Assembly: GCF_004342585.1 (NCBI RefSeq)
Contig: NZ_SLZQ01000001.1
Location: 124,001 to 188,000, forward strand
Reading direction: 5' to 3'
Source: Paucimonas lemoignei
GTDB lineage: Bacteria > Pseudomonadota > Gammaproteobacteria > Burkholderiales > Burkholderiaceae_D
Length of the DNA: 64,000 nt
Shown: one piece after another, positions 17,931 to 27,475 of the stretch
How the letters are laid out: each line of letters starts with the position of its first letter
How positions within the stretch are numbered: position 1 is the stretch's first letter
The notes under the pieces: generated by a model
The model's database searches: none
Seen by the model: the letters and a program-made list of their open reading frames with translations, nothing else
What the model was told of the DNA's origin: nothing
Position numbers and translations under genes: made by a program

Positions 17931-19073
17931 TTAAACAAAGGTATCGACCAGTCCCTGTCCCTGCGTAATCTGGGTAACGCGTGTCACGGCCGGCTGCGAG
18001 GCGTCATTGCCGGCCATGCCAGCCGAACCGCCATTTCCTTGCGACGCCGAACGCTCGCCCGGCTGGTCATGCCGCTCCGGCATGCCGGCGCTGACCGATG
18101 CCTGGCCAAGCTGCACGCCTGCCTCGCTCATCATGTCGCGCAGTTTCGGCAGGGCGGCTTCCAGGGCTTGCCTGACTTCGGGCTGGGCCGCATAAAAGCT
18201 TGCATCGGCCTGGCCATTGTTGACGTTAAGGACGATCTGCATGGGGCCGAGATCCGGCGGATTCAGGCTGAGCGAAGCCGACTGCTGGGCACCGCCGACC
18301 ATCCAGACGACTTTTTGTCCCAGGGCCTGATCCCAGTTTGGCGTGCCGACCCGCGGCGCCAGGTGGTCCGTGACCTTGCCGGCTGCCAGTTGAGCCAGTT
18401 CCTGCGCGCCTTGCATATGCGCGGCAGGGATAGCCAGGGCCGGTGTTTCCTGCGCCTTCGCCGACGCAAGCTCTGTCAGCTTATCGAGTGATTTGCCTCG
18501 TGCGGAGTCGGTTGCCGCATTCGCATCGGTGGCATCCCGCAGCGACGCCATAAAGTCGGCGTTGCCGTCGGCACGCTTATCCGCGCCGTCGCCGACAGCC
18601 AGCAAATCGGCTTTGCCTGCGCGCTTGGCGCCATCGGCTGCGACATCGCGGATTCCCGCGCCGGCCTGGCTATCCGCCGCGCCTGCGCCATCGTTTGCTC
18701 TTTGCTGCAGCAACAGGGCGCCGGCCGCCTCGGCCAACAGTTGGGTTGCGGTCGGCTGGGCATTGCCGGCATCGGCGGATTCCTCGGTGCGATCCTGTTC
18801 CTGGTCGCCGCTACCCTTGCTGGCTTCGGTCTTGTTGCCTTGTGTGGAGTCAGTCTTGTTCGCTGTTTGCGCTGCAGGACGGGCTTCCGGCGTCTTGTTG
18901 TTTGCCGGCGATGGCGTCGGTGTCTGCGTGCGCGGCTGAGCGCTATCGCGCCGGTCGGCAATCTGCTGCGACAGCATCTGGTTGAAGGCGCTATTGGAAA
19001 CGTTTCCAGCCGATTTGGTCGTAGCCGTGCCCGCAGCAGGGTTGGAAATATTCAGTATCGCTGGAGTCTGCAT
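17931..19073 (-). CDS. fliK: Flagellar hook-length control protein FliK
   Basis: FliK measures the hook and switches FlhB from hook to filament export. It has 380 residues. Residues about 35-230 are a low-complexity, hydrophilic ruler region rich in Ala, Thr, Gln and Asp. The C-terminal FliK_C domain (about 235-330) carries LNPPDLGPMQIVLNVNNGQA, the conserved LxPxxLG core, followed by ALEAALPKLRDMM. It follows fliJ on the same strand, 53 nt away. A second FliK-like gene lies at 26027-27130. Confidence 0.92.
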   Translation of the reverse strand: MQTPAILNISNPAAGTATTKSAGNVSNSAFNQMLSQQIADRRDSAQPRTQTPTPSPANNKTPEARPAAQTANKTDSTQGNKTEASKGSGDQEQDRTEESADAGNAQPTATQLLAEAAGALLLQQRANDGAGAADSQAGAGIRDVAADGAKRAGKADLLAVGDGADKRADGNADFMASLRDATDANAATDSARGKSLDKLTELASAKAQETPALAIPAAHMQGAQELAQLAAGKVTDHLAPRVGTPNWDQALGQKVVWMVGGAQQSASLSLNPPDLGPMQIVLNVNNGQADASFYAAQPEVRQALEAALPKLRDMMSEAGVQLGQASVSAGMPERHDQPGERSASQGNGGSAGMAGNDASQPAVTRVTQITQGQGLVDTFV

Positions 19074-19126
19074 GATGTCGTCACCGTTGTTTCGTTGATC
19101 TTGTCGCGTTCTGTTCTTGTGGCCTG

Positions 19127-19567
19127 TCAGCGCTTGAACATGGCGCTGCGCGAGGCGTATTCATCCATCTGTTTCTGTTCCCGCTTGTTTTCCTTGAGCT
19201 GCCTTGCGCTTTCCGCCCTGGTCGCGAGAGTGTCGTAGGACATGCGTTTTTTTTCGCATTCCTGCCACTTCCTGCGCTCGTTCTCGATGCGGTTCTTCGC
19301 ATTTTGCACGACGGCCTGCTGGCTGGCGATCGCGGTATCGAGCTTGCCGATGAATACCTGAAAGTTCCGATATTCCACCGCCGAGATGCCCGTCGCCTGA
19401 TTGCTCTGGAAGCGCGCCGCGTATTCGTCGCGATAACCCACCAGCAGATTCAGCTTCTTCTCCGTTTCCTCGGCTGCGCGAATGGCTTCGCCAAGGCGCG
19501 TGGCCGCTTCGTCGCTATCCTTGGAAGCGAGGTCGATCAGTGTATGCAGTGCAGAGGGATTGGCCAT
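19127..19567 (-). CDS. fliJ: Flagellar export chaperone FliJ
   Basis: FliJ is the coiled-coil stalk of the export ATPase and escorts chaperones. It has 146 residues, nearly all predicted coiled coil, starting MANPSALHTLIDLASKDSDE, with LLVGYRDEYAARFQ in the middle and a highly charged C-terminal half (KNRIENERRKWQECEKKRMS). The size and place right after fliI fit. The gap to fliI is 33 nt and to fliK 53 nt. Confidence 0.93.
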   Translation of the reverse strand: MANPSALHTLIDLASKDSDEAATRLGEAIRAAEETEKKLNLLVGYRDEYAARFQSNQATGISAVEYRNFQVFIGKLDTAIASQQAVVQNAKNRIENERRKWQECEKKRMSYDTLATRAESARQLKENKREQKQMDEYASRSAMFKR

Positions 19568-19600
19568 GTTGTCATCTTAAACGATTCGGCCCGGTTTCAA

Positions 19601-21004
19601 TCAAGGGAATAGAGAGGCAAGTTGCTGCAAACTCTCGGTTATGCCAGCGCGTTCGCTGATATCTTGTTGCAAATATTTCTCTATTTGCGGGAAGAGGGCG
19701 ATCGCCTGGTCCAGCACCGGGTCGCTGCCATGGGCATAGGCGCCGACGCTGATCAGGTCGCGGTTGCGCTGGTAGCGGGACGTCAGTTGCTTCAGACGCC
19801 GCGCCAGTTGCTGATGGCCGCTCTCGGTAATATTGTGCATCGCCCGGCTGATCGATTGTTCGATATCGATGGCCGGGTAGTGGCCTGCTTCGGCCAGGCT
19901 ACGGTTGAGCACGATATGGCCGTCCAGGATCGCGCGGGCGGAATCGGCGATCGGGTCCTGCTGATCGTCGCCTTCGGTCAATACGGTGTAGAAGGCGGTG
20001 ATCGAACCGCCGCCGGGCTTGCCATTGCCGGCACGCTCGACCAGCGCCGGCAGCTTCGCGAACACCGAAGGCGGATAACCCTTGGTGGCCGGCGGCTCGC
20101 CGATCGCCAGCGCGATTTCACGCTGCGCCATGGCGTAGCGGGTCAGGGAATCCATGATCAACAAGACATGCTTGCCTTCGTCGCGGAAATGCTCGGCTAT
20201 CGCCGTGGTATAGGAAGCGCCCTGCAAGCGCATCAGCGGCGGCGTATCGGCCGGCGCGGCGACGACCACCGAACGGGCCAAGCCTTCCGGGCCGAGGATC
20301 TGTTCGATGAATTCCTTGACCTCGCGTCCGCGTTCGCCGATCAGGCCCACCACGATCACGTCGGCAGTGGTATAGCGCGCCATCATGCCGAGCAGGACCG
20401 ACTTGCCGACGCCCGAACCGGCAAACAGGCCCATGCGCTGGCCGCGGCCGACCGTCAGCATGCTGTTGATGGCCCGCACGCCCACGTCGAGAATATGCGA
20501 AATCGGCTCGCGCCCAAGCGGGTTGGCGGCGCGCACGTTCAGCGGCGCGGCATGCCGGGCATGCAGCGGGCCCAGGTTGTCGAGCGGGCGGCCGGCGGCA
20601 TCCAGCACGCGGCCCAGCAATTCGTCGCCGACCGGAAGATGGCGGCCGCGGTCGCTCGGGCGGCGGCGGGGATGATTGACGGTACCGGGTGCCGGCAGCG
20701 ACTGCACCGGCTCCACCGGAAAAACCCGGCTGCCGGGCACGACGCCTTCGACATCGCTTTGCGGCATTAAAAACAGCTTGTCTTCGTTGAAACCGACTAC
20801 CTCGGCCTCGATCTTTGTCCCGTTCGGCAGCGGAATGGTGCAGGCGCTGCCGACGGCAAGTTTCAGTCCGACCGCTTCCATGACCAGCCCCGCCACACGC
20901 GTCACGCGTCCCGACACCTGCATCGGTTCGGCGATCGCCGTCAATTCGCGGCAGTCGCGCAAATAGGCTTGCCAGCGTTCGGTGTGGGAGGCGAGGGTGC
21001 TCAT
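19601..21004 (-). CDS. fliI: Flagellum-specific ATPase FliI
   Basis: FliI is the hexameric ATPase of the flagellar type III export apparatus, related to the F1 beta subunit. It has 467 residues. Walker A is [15 protein letters not shown] (about 175-189), and Walker B is [17 protein letters not shown]. The motif [16 protein letters not shown] and the C-terminal helical domain are intact. The start ATG 21004 overlaps the fliH stop by one base, implying coupled translation with its regulator FliH. Confidence 0.96.
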   Translation of the reverse strand: MSTLASHTERWQAYLRDCRELTAIAEPMQVSGRVTRVAGLVMEAVGLKLAVGSACTIPLPNGTKIEAEVVGFNEDKLFLMPQSDVEGVVPGSRVFPVEPVQSLPAPGTVNHPRRRPSDRGRHLPVGDELLGRVLDAAGRPLDNLGPLHARHAAPLNVRAANPLGREPISHILDVGVRAINSMLTVGRGQRMGLFAGSGVGKSVLLGMMARYTTADVIVVGLIGERGREVKEFIEQILGPEGLARSVVVAAPADTPPLMRLQGASYTTAIAEHFRDEGKHVLLIMDSLTRYAMAQREIALAIGEPPATKGYPPSVFAKLPALVERAGNGKPGGGSITAFYTVLTEGDDQQDPIADSARAILDGHIVLNRSLAEAGHYPAIDIEQSISRAMHNITESGHQQLARRLKQLTSRYQRNRDLISVGAYAHGSDPVLDQAIALFPQIEKYLQQDISERAGITESLQQLASLFP

Positions 21005-21666
21005 TATTTAAGCCAATCCGACTGTTGGCCGAGCGTCTCGGCCAAGCGCTGCCAGCGCGTTTCGATGGTGGCGTCGATCTGGTTGGTCGCCGTGTCGATG
21101 CGGCAGCCGCCACGCTGGATATGCTCGTCCTCGACGATGCGCCAGCCGGCCTTGTCCAGCTCGTCGTGCATCTGCGCCTTGACCAGCGCTGCATCGGCGG
21201 GGTTCAGCATCAGCAGGGCGGGCTGCTGCAGGCTCGGCAGATAGCGGATCGCTTCGCTGACGATCGGCATCATCAGTTCGGGCCGCACCGCCAGCGCGGT
21301 TTTCAGCATGGCTTTCGCCAGATCCAAAGCGAGATGCAGGACATCGCTGGCGATGGCCTGGTCAGCCTTGGCAATTTCGCTGCCAAGCTGGGCGGTGATC
21401 TCGTGCAGATGGGCGACTTCCCTGGCCGCATCGGCGCGTCCCTGCTCGATGCCTTCCGCATAGCCCTCGGCGCGTCCTTCCGCCAGTCCCTCGGCGAGGC
21501 CTTCGGCATGACCTTTGGCGCGGGCTTCCTCGCGGATAGCGGCGATTTCCTCGATCGTGACCTTCGGCGCAGCCGGCTGCGGTGCCGGCCTGGGCGGGTC
21601 GAACGAATTCAGTTCCCAGCGCTGGAACGCGGTTTGCAATTCCTTCGGCAAAATCGTGTCAGACAT
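21004..21666 (-). CDS. fliH: FliI regulator FliH
   Basis: FliH inhibits FliI until docking and links it to FliN. ATG 21666 is six nt from a GCGAGG site and gives 220 residues. An ATG two codons earlier (21672) would abut the ribosome site, so it was not chosen. The central glycine-spaced repeats ([20 protein letters not shown], about 51-70) form the AxxxG-type helix typical of FliH. The C-terminal half is the ATPase-binding domain. The start overlaps the end of fliG by 8 nt. Confidence 0.94.
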   Translation of the reverse strand: MSDTILPKELQTAFQRWELNSFDPPRPAPQPAAPKVTIEEIAAIREEARAKGHAEGLAEGLAEGRAEGYAEGIEQGRADAAREVAHLHEITAQLGSEIAKADQAIASDVLHLALDLAKAMLKTALAVRPELMMPIVSEAIRYLPSLQQPALLMLNPADAALVKAQMHDELDKAGWRIVEDEHIQRGGCRIDTATNQIDATIETRWQRLAETLGQQSDWLK

Positions 21667-22654
21667 ACGCATCCTCGCCCTTGGCGCCCAGTATGATCTG
21701 GCCTTCGTCGGCCAGGCGGCGGATGATCTGCAGGATTTCCTTCTGCTGAGCCTCGACTTCCGAAAGCCGCACCGGACCTTTCGATTCGAGATCGTCGCGC
21801 ATCATTTCGGCGGCGCGCGATGACATGTTCTTGAAGAATTTTTCACGCAGTTCCTGGCTGGCGCCTTTCAATGCGACGATCAGCGATTCCGACTGAACCT
21901 CGCGCAGCAGGATCTGGATGCCGCGGTCTTCGATATCGAGGACGTTATCGAACACGAACATTTCGTCCATGATCCTTTGCGCCATGTCGGCATCGTAGTT
22001 TTTCAGGTTCGACAATACCGATTGCTCGGTTTCGCTCGATAGGAAGTTCATGATTTCGGCCGCGGCGCGGATGCCGCCCATCGGTTTTTTCTTGATGCTT
22101 TCGTTACCCGACAGGAGCTTGGTCAGCACATCGTTCAGTTCGCGCAAGGCGCCCGGCTGCACGCCATCGAGCGTGGCGATGCGCATGATGACATCGTTGC
22201 GCAGGCGCTCGGTGAAATGGTCCAGCACTTCACAGGCATGGTAGCGCTCCAGGTGCACCAGGATGGTGGCGATGATCTGCGGATGCTCGTTGCGGATCAG
22301 TTCCGCCACCGATTGCGCATCCATCCACTTCAGGCTTTCAATGCCGGAAGCGTCGCGCGAACCGAGGATGCGGTTAAGCAGAGAGGCGGCCTTGTCGTCG
22401 CCCAGCGCCTTGGTCAGCACCTGGCGGATGTATTCGTCCGAATCGACGCCCAGCGCCGATGCCTGTTCGGTCTCCTTGCGGAACTCGTTCAGCACCTCAT
22501 CCAGCCGCGAATTGGCCACGCCTTTCATGGTGGCCATGGCTGCGCCCAGCTTTTGCACTTCGCGCGGACCAAGGTATTTCATGACTTCCGCAGCTTCGTC
22601 TTCGCCCAGCGCGAGCATCAGGATCGCGCCTTTTTCAACGCCGACATCACTCAT
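21659..22654 (-). CDS. fliG: Flagellar motor switch protein FliG
   Basis: FliG is the rotor protein that meets the stators and sits on FliF. It has 331 residues. Landmarks are the middle-domain motif NEHPQIIATILVHLE (about 125-139), the phenylalanine-rich FVFDNVLDIEDRGIQ of the C-terminal domain and the charged stator-facing helix SRAAEMMRDDLESKG. The length and motifs are standard. It overlaps the end of fliF by 8 nt, the usual FliF-FliG coupling. Confidence 0.97.
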   Translation of the reverse strand: MSDVGVEKGAILMLALGEDEAAEVMKYLGPREVQKLGAAMATMKGVANSRLDEVLNEFRKETEQASALGVDSDEYIRQVLTKALGDDKAASLLNRILGSRDASGIESLKWMDAQSVAELIRNEHPQIIATILVHLERYHACEVLDHFTERLRNDVIMRIATLDGVQPGALRELNDVLTKLLSGNESIKKKPMGGIRAAAEIMNFLSSETEQSVLSNLKNYDADMAQRIMDEMFVFDNVLDIEDRGIQILLREVQSESLIVALKGASQELREKFFKNMSSRAAEMMRDDLESKGPVRLSEVEAQQKEILQIIRRLADEGQIILGAKGEDAYV

Positions 22655-24308
22655 TTGTACCCACCCATGTCTTGACTATGTTGGCAACCAGCTTCGGATC
22701 GTCGCGCGCCAGCTGCTTGGCCCTTTCAAGGTTGCTGACGTAGGCGCGCGATTCGATCTCGACGACGTCCTCGACTTCGTCGTCGTCTTCTTCAGCGTGC
22801 TCGATCTGCGGCGGTGGCGCCGGATTGAGCTTTTCGTCGACACGATTCCAGATCGGCTTGAACACCTTGAAATACACCATCATCATGATCAGCAGCGCCA
22901 CCGGATAACGCCAGTAATCCTTGGCGAGCTGCAGCATGTCGTCCGGGCGTTCCCAGATCGGCGGCAGCTTGAGATTCTGCGTATCGTTGCCGGCAAACGG
23001 GCTGTTGACCACGTTGAGGCTGTCGCCACGGTCGCGATTGTAGCCCATCGCTTCCTTGACCAGGTCGGTGATCTGCGCCTTTTCCGCATCGCTGAGCGGC
23101 TTCATGGTGACCTTGCCATCCTTGCCGACTTCGCGTTTGTAGTTGACCACCACGGCGACCGACAGGCGCTTGACGCCGCCCATCGGCTGCTGCACGTAGC
23201 GCACGGTCTTGTCGACTTCATAGTTCACCGTGACTTCCTTCTGCACGCTGGCGCCCGGATTGGCGGCGGCGCCATTTTGCGCGCCGTTTGCCGGCGGCGC
23301 AGTCAGAGGCGCGGTGGCTGGCGCCGGCGGCTGGTTGGTCAGCGCGCCCGGCACGCCGGATGCGGCGTTCTGCGCGCCATTGACGGATTCGCTGGATTGC
23401 TGGCTGCGCACCGTGCCGCTGTTCGGCTCCTGGTTGGGCTTGTAGATTTCGGCGGCCTGCTCGGTATGGCTGAAATCGACATCGGCGGTCGCTTCGGCGC
23501 GCACGTTATCGGGACCGACGATCGGGCTGATGATCGATTCGATGCGCTTGACGATGCTCTGTTGCAGTTCCTGCACGTACTTCAGCTGGGTCGGATCGAG
23601 GCCGTTGGCATCGCGCTGCTTGTCGTTCTGCGACAGCAGGTTGCCATTCTGGTCAATCACGCTCACGTTCTTGGGTGGCAGGTCCGGCACGCTGCTGGCT
23701 ACCAGGTGCACCACGGCGTTGACCTGTTGCTGGTCGAGCGAGCGGCCCGGCTGCAGATTGATCAGGACCGAAGCGGTCGGCTTTTGCTGATCGCGCACAA
23801 AGACCGATGCCTTCGGCAAGGCCAGGTGCACGCGCGCGGCGGCGACCTGGGCGATCGACTGGATGGAGCGTGCCAGTTCGCCTTCCAGCGCGCGCTGGAA
23901 ATTGACCTGTTCATGGAATTGCGACACGCCCAGCTTCTGGTTTTCCATCAGCTCGAAGCCGACATTACCCCCTTTGGGCAAGCCTTGCGAGGCCAGCTTC
24001 AGGCGGGCGTCATGCACCTTGTCGGCCGGGACCAGGATTGCTCCGCCGCCGTCGGCATACTTGTAGGGGATATTCATCTGTTGCAGCGAAGCGACGATCG
24101 CTCCGCCGTCACGGTCTGAAAAATTGGAAAACAGCACGCGGTAATCCGGCTGCTGGCTCCACATCCAGACGCCAGCCATGACGGCGACGGCCAGCGCGGC
24201 GCCCACCATCATGACGATGTTGCGGCCGGCCGGCGAGCGGGCGAAATTCATCACGCCTGGAGCGACGGCGCCTTCACCAACAATTGCGCCTTCACCAGCT
24301 ACTGCCAT
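22647..24308 (-). CDS. fliF: Flagellar MS-ring protein FliF
   Basis: FliF forms the MS ring, the base on which the flagellum is built. It has 553 residues: a transmembrane helix at about 30-50 (IVMMVGAALAVAVMAGVWMW), ring-building domains with NFSDRDGGAIVASLQQMNIP, a variable Ala/Pro-rich stretch at about 310-355, a second transmembrane helix at about 455-475 and an acidic FliG-binding tail. ATG 24308 has GGAGG 7 nt upstream. It heads the leftward fliFGHIJK cluster and is divergent from fliE. Confidence 0.96.
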   Translation of the reverse strand: MAVAGEGAIVGEGAVAPGVMNFARSPAGRNIVMMVGAALAVAVMAGVWMWSQQPDYRVLFSNFSDRDGGAIVASLQQMNIPYKYADGGGAILVPADKVHDARLKLASQGLPKGGNVGFELMENQKLGVSQFHEQVNFQRALEGELARSIQSIAQVAAARVHLALPKASVFVRDQQKPTASVLINLQPGRSLDQQQVNAVVHLVASSVPDLPPKNVSVIDQNGNLLSQNDKQRDANGLDPTQLKYVQELQQSIVKRIESIISPIVGPDNVRAEATADVDFSHTEQAAEIYKPNQEPNSGTVRSQQSSESVNGAQNAASGVPGALTNQPPAPATAPLTAPPANGAQNGAAANPGASVQKEVTVNYEVDKTVRYVQQPMGGVKRLSVAVVVNYKREVGKDGKVTMKPLSDAEKAQITDLVKEAMGYNRDRGDSLNVVNSPFAGNDTQNLKLPPIWERPDDMLQLAKDYWRYPVALLIMMMVYFKVFKPIWNRVDEKLNPAPPPQIEHAEEDDDEVEDVVEIESRAYVSNLERAKQLARDDPKLVANIVKTWVGTNE

Positions 24309-24527
24309 GATGTGCCTCCATGAACATTGTTATTGTCGATTTCGATCGTTTGGTTCACGTCTATCCTCAAATGCCTATCCCTTTTCGGGTTTTCGCTCAT
24401 TGTCCGCGCTGCGGGAAAATTCAATCCTTGGAATAAAGCAATATTTCCACAGCTTATCAGAGCGTCGCATTTTTGCGTGGCTGTTAAGGTAGCGGGGTGA
24501 AAAAGCTTTACCTATGAGGAGTCGGGC

Positions 24528-24878
24528 ATGAAAACCCAGTTGATCGATACCAGCCGCATTGAAGCGATGATGGCGCAATTGAAGTCGGCAGCCACCCGGC
24601 CGCAGGGAGGCGTGAATCCGGTCGCCACCGATGCCGGAACCACGTCGACCAAGAAGGTGGGATTCGGCGAAGCCTTGAAAGCGTCGCTCGATCAGGTCAA
24701 TCAGACACAGCAGAAGTCCGAGCAGCTTGGCCAGGCATTCATGATGGGCGACGACAAGGTCAGCCTGTCCGATGTCATGATTTCAATGCAAAAGGCGAAC
24801 ATCAATTTCCAGGCCACGGTCCAGGTGCGCAACAAGCTGGTATCGGCTTATCACGACATCATGAACATGCAGGTGTAA
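24528..24878 (+). CDS. fliE: Flagellar hook-basal body adaptor FliE
   Basis: FliE connects the MS ring to the first rod subunit and is the first substrate exported. It has 116 residues, with the family features FGEALKASLDQVNQTQQKSE (about 46-65), the motif DVMISMQKANINFQATVQVR and the C terminus NKLVSAYHDIMNMQV. GAGGAGTCGGGC before ATG 24528 is a strong ribosome site. It is divergent from fliF across a 219-nt gap which must hold promoters for both directions, but no clear consensus was identified. Confidence 0.95.
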   Translation: MKTQLIDTSRIEAMMAQLKSAATRPQGGVNPVATDAGTTSTKKVGFGEALKASLDQVNQTQQKSEQLGQAFMMGDDKVSLSDVMISMQKANINFQATVQVRNKLVSAYHDIMNMQV

Positions 24879-24905
24879 AGCCGAAGATCGAAGCGAGCCG
24901 GCCGC

Positions 24906-25676
24906 TCAAGTCATCATGCCGGCACGCTTGGCATTCTGCTCACGCTCGAGCTTGGTGATGTAGCGCTGGATCGCCGACAGCATGGCCGGCGGCAATTCGA
25001 TGAAGAGACAGCCGATGCGGCGCACCGATTTCCCTGTTGGCAGGGTGATATCCTGGCAGTTTCGCACCTGAAGCGCCGTGACTACCACCGTATTGCCAGG
25101 CAAATGGATCTTGCAATCACGGTAAACCGTCCCGAAAGTCGGATCCAGGGACTTTTTCTCGTCGACCAGCGCGATACCACCGCCACTGACGTTCTGCAGG
25201 ATCAGGGTAACGGTTTCGGTGCCCAGTTCATGCTGGATCGGGATGGTGCAGCGAACCGGGTTGGTGATCGGGGTCGGTACGCGGTAATGTTCGCGCCGCT
25301 GCAGGCGAATGATGAATTCGGGGATCGGCACGGCCAGCGCCGGATGTTCGCCGTAAGTGCATTGCTTGGCCTCGCCGGCAAAAAACATGATCCGGATACG
25401 ATCGAGCACGGTCTCGAACGACAGGTTTTCGCTTTCCGTAACACGGCGGTTCATCGCCGGATCGGTCGCACAGTCGATGTACAGCGTGCCGGTATCTTCA
25501 TCCACGCCGACCACGGAAGTGATGACCGCTTCCGCGCTGCCGTTCACCGTCAGCGTGATGAGCTGGCGCTGCTGTTCGAGCGAGCGCAGCAGGGCGAGAA
25601 TCTCCCGGCGCGAATGCACCTTGAATGGGCTTAATTCCTCTTCCCTCGGACTGTCCGGATTAATAATGGTCTGCAT
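24906..25676 (-). CDS. ycgR: Flagellar brake protein YcgR (PilZ, c-di-GMP receptor)
   Basis: YcgR-type proteins bind cyclic di-GMP and slow or bias the motor. This 256-residue protein has an N-terminal YcgR domain (about 15-120) and a C-terminal PilZ domain. The c-di-GMP switch motif RREHYR and the second PilZ motif NVSGGGIALVDEK are both intact. It is convergent with fliE, 27 nt away, and upstream of it the 76-nt gap leads to the FlhB-C-like gene. With the cyclases and HD-GYP protein nearby it is the obvious output for local c-di-GMP signals. Confidence 0.92.
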   Translation of the reverse strand: MQTIINPDSPREEELSPFKVHSRREILALLRSLEQQRQLITLTVNGSAEAVITSVVGVDEDTGTLYIDCATDPAMNRRVTESENLSFETVLDRIRIMFFAGEAKQCTYGEHPALAVPIPEFIIRLQRREHYRVPTPITNPVRCTIPIQHELGTETVTLILQNVSGGGIALVDEKKSLDPTFGTVYRDCKIHLPGNTVVVTALQVRNCQDITLPTGKSVRRIGCLFIELPPAMLSAIQRYITKLEREQNAKRAGMMT

Positions 25677-25752
25677 CTGGATATTGATTTATCGGATGAG
25701 CTGGGTATTGCTGCCGTCTCCTGGCAGTGCTCGTGTGCGCGATGATCGCACA

Positions 25753-26040
25753 TCATACCTCGTCGTTATTGTGTTGCCCAGAGTTAAGATGATAAAGCCA
25801 CGCCAGCAGTTCTGCAACGGCGCGGTACAGCGCCGGCGGAATGTGGCTGTCAAGGTCGACTTGCATGAGCAAGGCCACCAGTTCCTTGGATTCATGCACG
25901 AATACGCCATTTTCGCGGGCGCGGCGGATGATTTCCTCGGCAATCAGGCCACGGCCCTTGGCCAGCACCTTCGGCGCCGGCTCGCCGGCGAGATAGGCCA
26001 GCGCCACGGCATTCTGCGGGCGGTAATCAGGCTTGGTCAT
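25753..26040 (-). CDS. FlhB C-terminal-domain paralogue (FhlB/FlhX-like)
   Basis: The 95-residue protein corresponds to the cytoplasmic C-terminal domain of FlhB/YscU, which selects export substrates, without the membrane part. The segment YRPQNAVALAYL aligns with the FlhB region NPTHYAVALKY, but the self-cleaving NPTH is replaced by RPQN, so autocleavage is not expected. Downstream FlhB features are kept (PKVLAKGRGLIAEEIIRRAR, then VDLDSHIPPALYRAVAELLA). The start overlaps the upstream FliK-like gene by 14 nt. Such stand-alone FlhB-C paralogues are known in other flagellated bacteria. Here it is in the fliD operon. Confidence 0.85.
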   Translation of the reverse strand: MTKPDYRPQNAVALAYLAGEPAPKVLAKGRGLIAEEIIRRARENGVFVHESKELVALLMQVDLDSHIPPALYRAVAELLAWLYHLNSGQHNNDEV

Positions 26041-27130
26041 CTTGGTTCACAATCAAGGCCTCCAGCGGAGAACCCGCCGCTTCCAGCGCCAGCGCCAGCT
26101 CGGGGCCATGCGCGCGCAGCAGCGCCGCGCTGTCGGCCGTGCCGGCGCGCACCAGGATGCTGACCTTGTTTCCCTTTAAATGAATCGTGGCGGAGACTTC
26201 GCCTAGCGCCGGCAATTCAAGCCTGACCGCGCTTTGCCAGTTTTCCTGCGGTTCCTGCTTGCCTTGCTGAGCGCCATGCTCATCCCGCTCGACTTCCCAC
26301 TCCAGCTTCTGGCCGGGCCACAGCTCGCCTTGCCAAACGAATCGCTGGGTTTCCAGGCTGTTAAGCTGAGCATGAATCAGTTGTGCCGCCTGGGAGTTCA
26401 ACGCGCCATTCTCCATGCCAGGCTGCAGGACATTGCCGGCACGCGCATGCAGCTCCGACGCCAGTTCCGAAAGTGAACGGCCATTGCCGATCCATTGACC
26501 GGCCAGATGACGTAACAGCGCCGCATCCGTGGCGCCGTCGGCCTTGGCGGTGCCATTCTGGGCAGCCTGCGGCTCGCGCAGGACCGACGCCAGTGAACGG
26601 TTGCCTGCCGCCCACTGGGCCAGATGGGATTCATAGAAGATGCCGCTGCCATCCGCCGCATCCTGCAGCGACGCGGCCAGCTGGCCGGCATCCATGGCGG
26701 ACGAGGGGAGGAGAGGCGTTCTGCCGATGGCGGCCGTCGCCGCGCCATTCCGTTGCGCCGCTTGCAGCAGGCTGTCGATGAGGCGCGCGGCCTGACTCAG
26801 GGTGGCAGGCGCATCTCCGGCCAGGCTTGCCGCGCCGCCGCCAAGCAGGAAGGTCGGGCGGGGCTGCCGCTCCACCAGCGTCATGGAAAGGTCGTCGCCG
26901 ACCTTGGCGCCGACCGGCAAGGACATGCGCGCGGAAGCGTCGGCCACACGCACCAGAAACGTGCCGTCCGGCAGCCGTTCCAGAACCTTGGCCGGAACCT
27001 GCTGGCCAAGCGCGATCTGGTTCAGCCGGTGGTAAGACTCCTGGCGCGCATCGGTGCTCGAGCCGACCGGCGCCGGCGCCTCGACGTAGGCAAGGGGCCG
27101 TGATCCGAGACTATCGGCCCGCGGCAGCAT
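26027..27130 (-). CDS. Second FliK-like hook-length control family protein
   Basis: The 367-residue protein has a FliK_C-like domain at the C-terminal end (about 270-360): VRLELPALGEVSATIHLKGN and VSILVRAGTADSAALLRAHG resemble the core of FliK. The N-terminal part has a conserved beta-rich start (VPAKVLERLPDGTFLVRVAD) and a long Ala/Gln/Ser-rich middle. It is unlike the ruler of the true fliK at 17931-19073. It starts 2 nt after fliT and overlaps the FlhB-C-like gene, so this FliK-like/FlhB-C pair is co-translated. Its function is not established; a modulating role in substrate switching is inferred. Confidence 0.75.
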   Translation of the reverse strand: MLPRADSLGSRPLAYVEAPAPVGSSTDARQESYHRLNQIALGQQVPAKVLERLPDGTFLVRVADASARMSLPVGAKVGDDLSMTLVERQPRPTFLLGGGAASLAGDAPATLSQAARLIDSLLQAAQRNGAATAAIGRTPLLPSSAMDAGQLAASLQDAADGSGIFYESHLAQWAAGNRSLASVLREPQAAQNGTAKADGATDAALLRHLAGQWIGNGRSLSELASELHARAGNVLQPGMENGALNSQAAQLIHAQLNSLETQRFVWQGELWPGQKLEWEVERDEHGAQQGKQEPQENWQSAVRLELPALGEVSATIHLKGNKVSILVRAGTADSAALLRAHGPELALALEAAGSPLEALIVNQDDQA

Positions 27131-27132
27131 GC

Positions 27133-27468
27133 TCAGCCCTGGCTGGCGCCGTAGGCTTGGGAGAGCTTGCGCTCGGTGCCGGCGCTATTCATCATTTGCG
27201 ACAGCTGCAACATCCAGGGCTCGGTCAGGTTGCGGATCTCGCGGTCGTCGGCAAGGATCTTGTTGATGATCTGGACCTTGCGCAGGCGCGATTCGCCGGT
27301 GAGGGCGACCGGTGCTTCTCCCTGGCGCAGCGTCGCGACATGGCTGGCGCAGCGCGTTTCCAGTTCAACCAGGCGGTCCCAGTCGCCTTCGCGCGCGGCT
27401 GACAGCATCTGATCCGTAATGACGGCGACGGTTTCGTACAGGGAAATGACTTCTTGGCTATTCATCAT
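27133..27468 (-). CDS. fliT: Flagellar chaperone FliT
   Basis: FliT is the export chaperone of FliD and in enterics also restrains FlhDC. It has 111 residues, all helical, with VISLYETVAVITDQMLSAAR at the start and WDRLVELETRCASHVATLR matching the family. The C-terminal LTEPWMLQLSQMM region fits the FliD-binding helix. It begins MM, so the second Met is an equally possible start. It sits 7 nt after fliS and 2 nt before the FliK-like gene. Confidence 0.88.
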   Translation of the reverse strand: MMNSQEVISLYETVAVITDQMLSAAREGDWDRLVELETRCASHVATLRQGEAPVALTGESRLRKVQIINKILADDREIRNLTEPWMLQLSQMMNSAGTERKLSQAYGASQG

Positions 27469-27475
27469 GATGCGA

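Noticed and set aside
22263-24119. A 618-codon open frame on the plus strand opposite fliG/fliF
   Set aside because: It spans two unquestioned flagellar genes in antisense and has an amino-acid mix rich in Arg, His, Ala and Gly typical of shadow frames.
24483-24509. Sigma-28-like sequence on the minus strand upstream of fliF (TAAAGCTT-N11-TACCTTAA)
   Set aside because: The -10 part matches only 4 of 8 bases, and fliF is normally an early class gene, so the match is probably chance.
25689-25715. TTATCGGA as a possible sigma-28 -10 upstream of ycgR
   Set aside because: The -10 is reasonable on the minus strand, but no TAAAG-type -35 stands 11 nt away.
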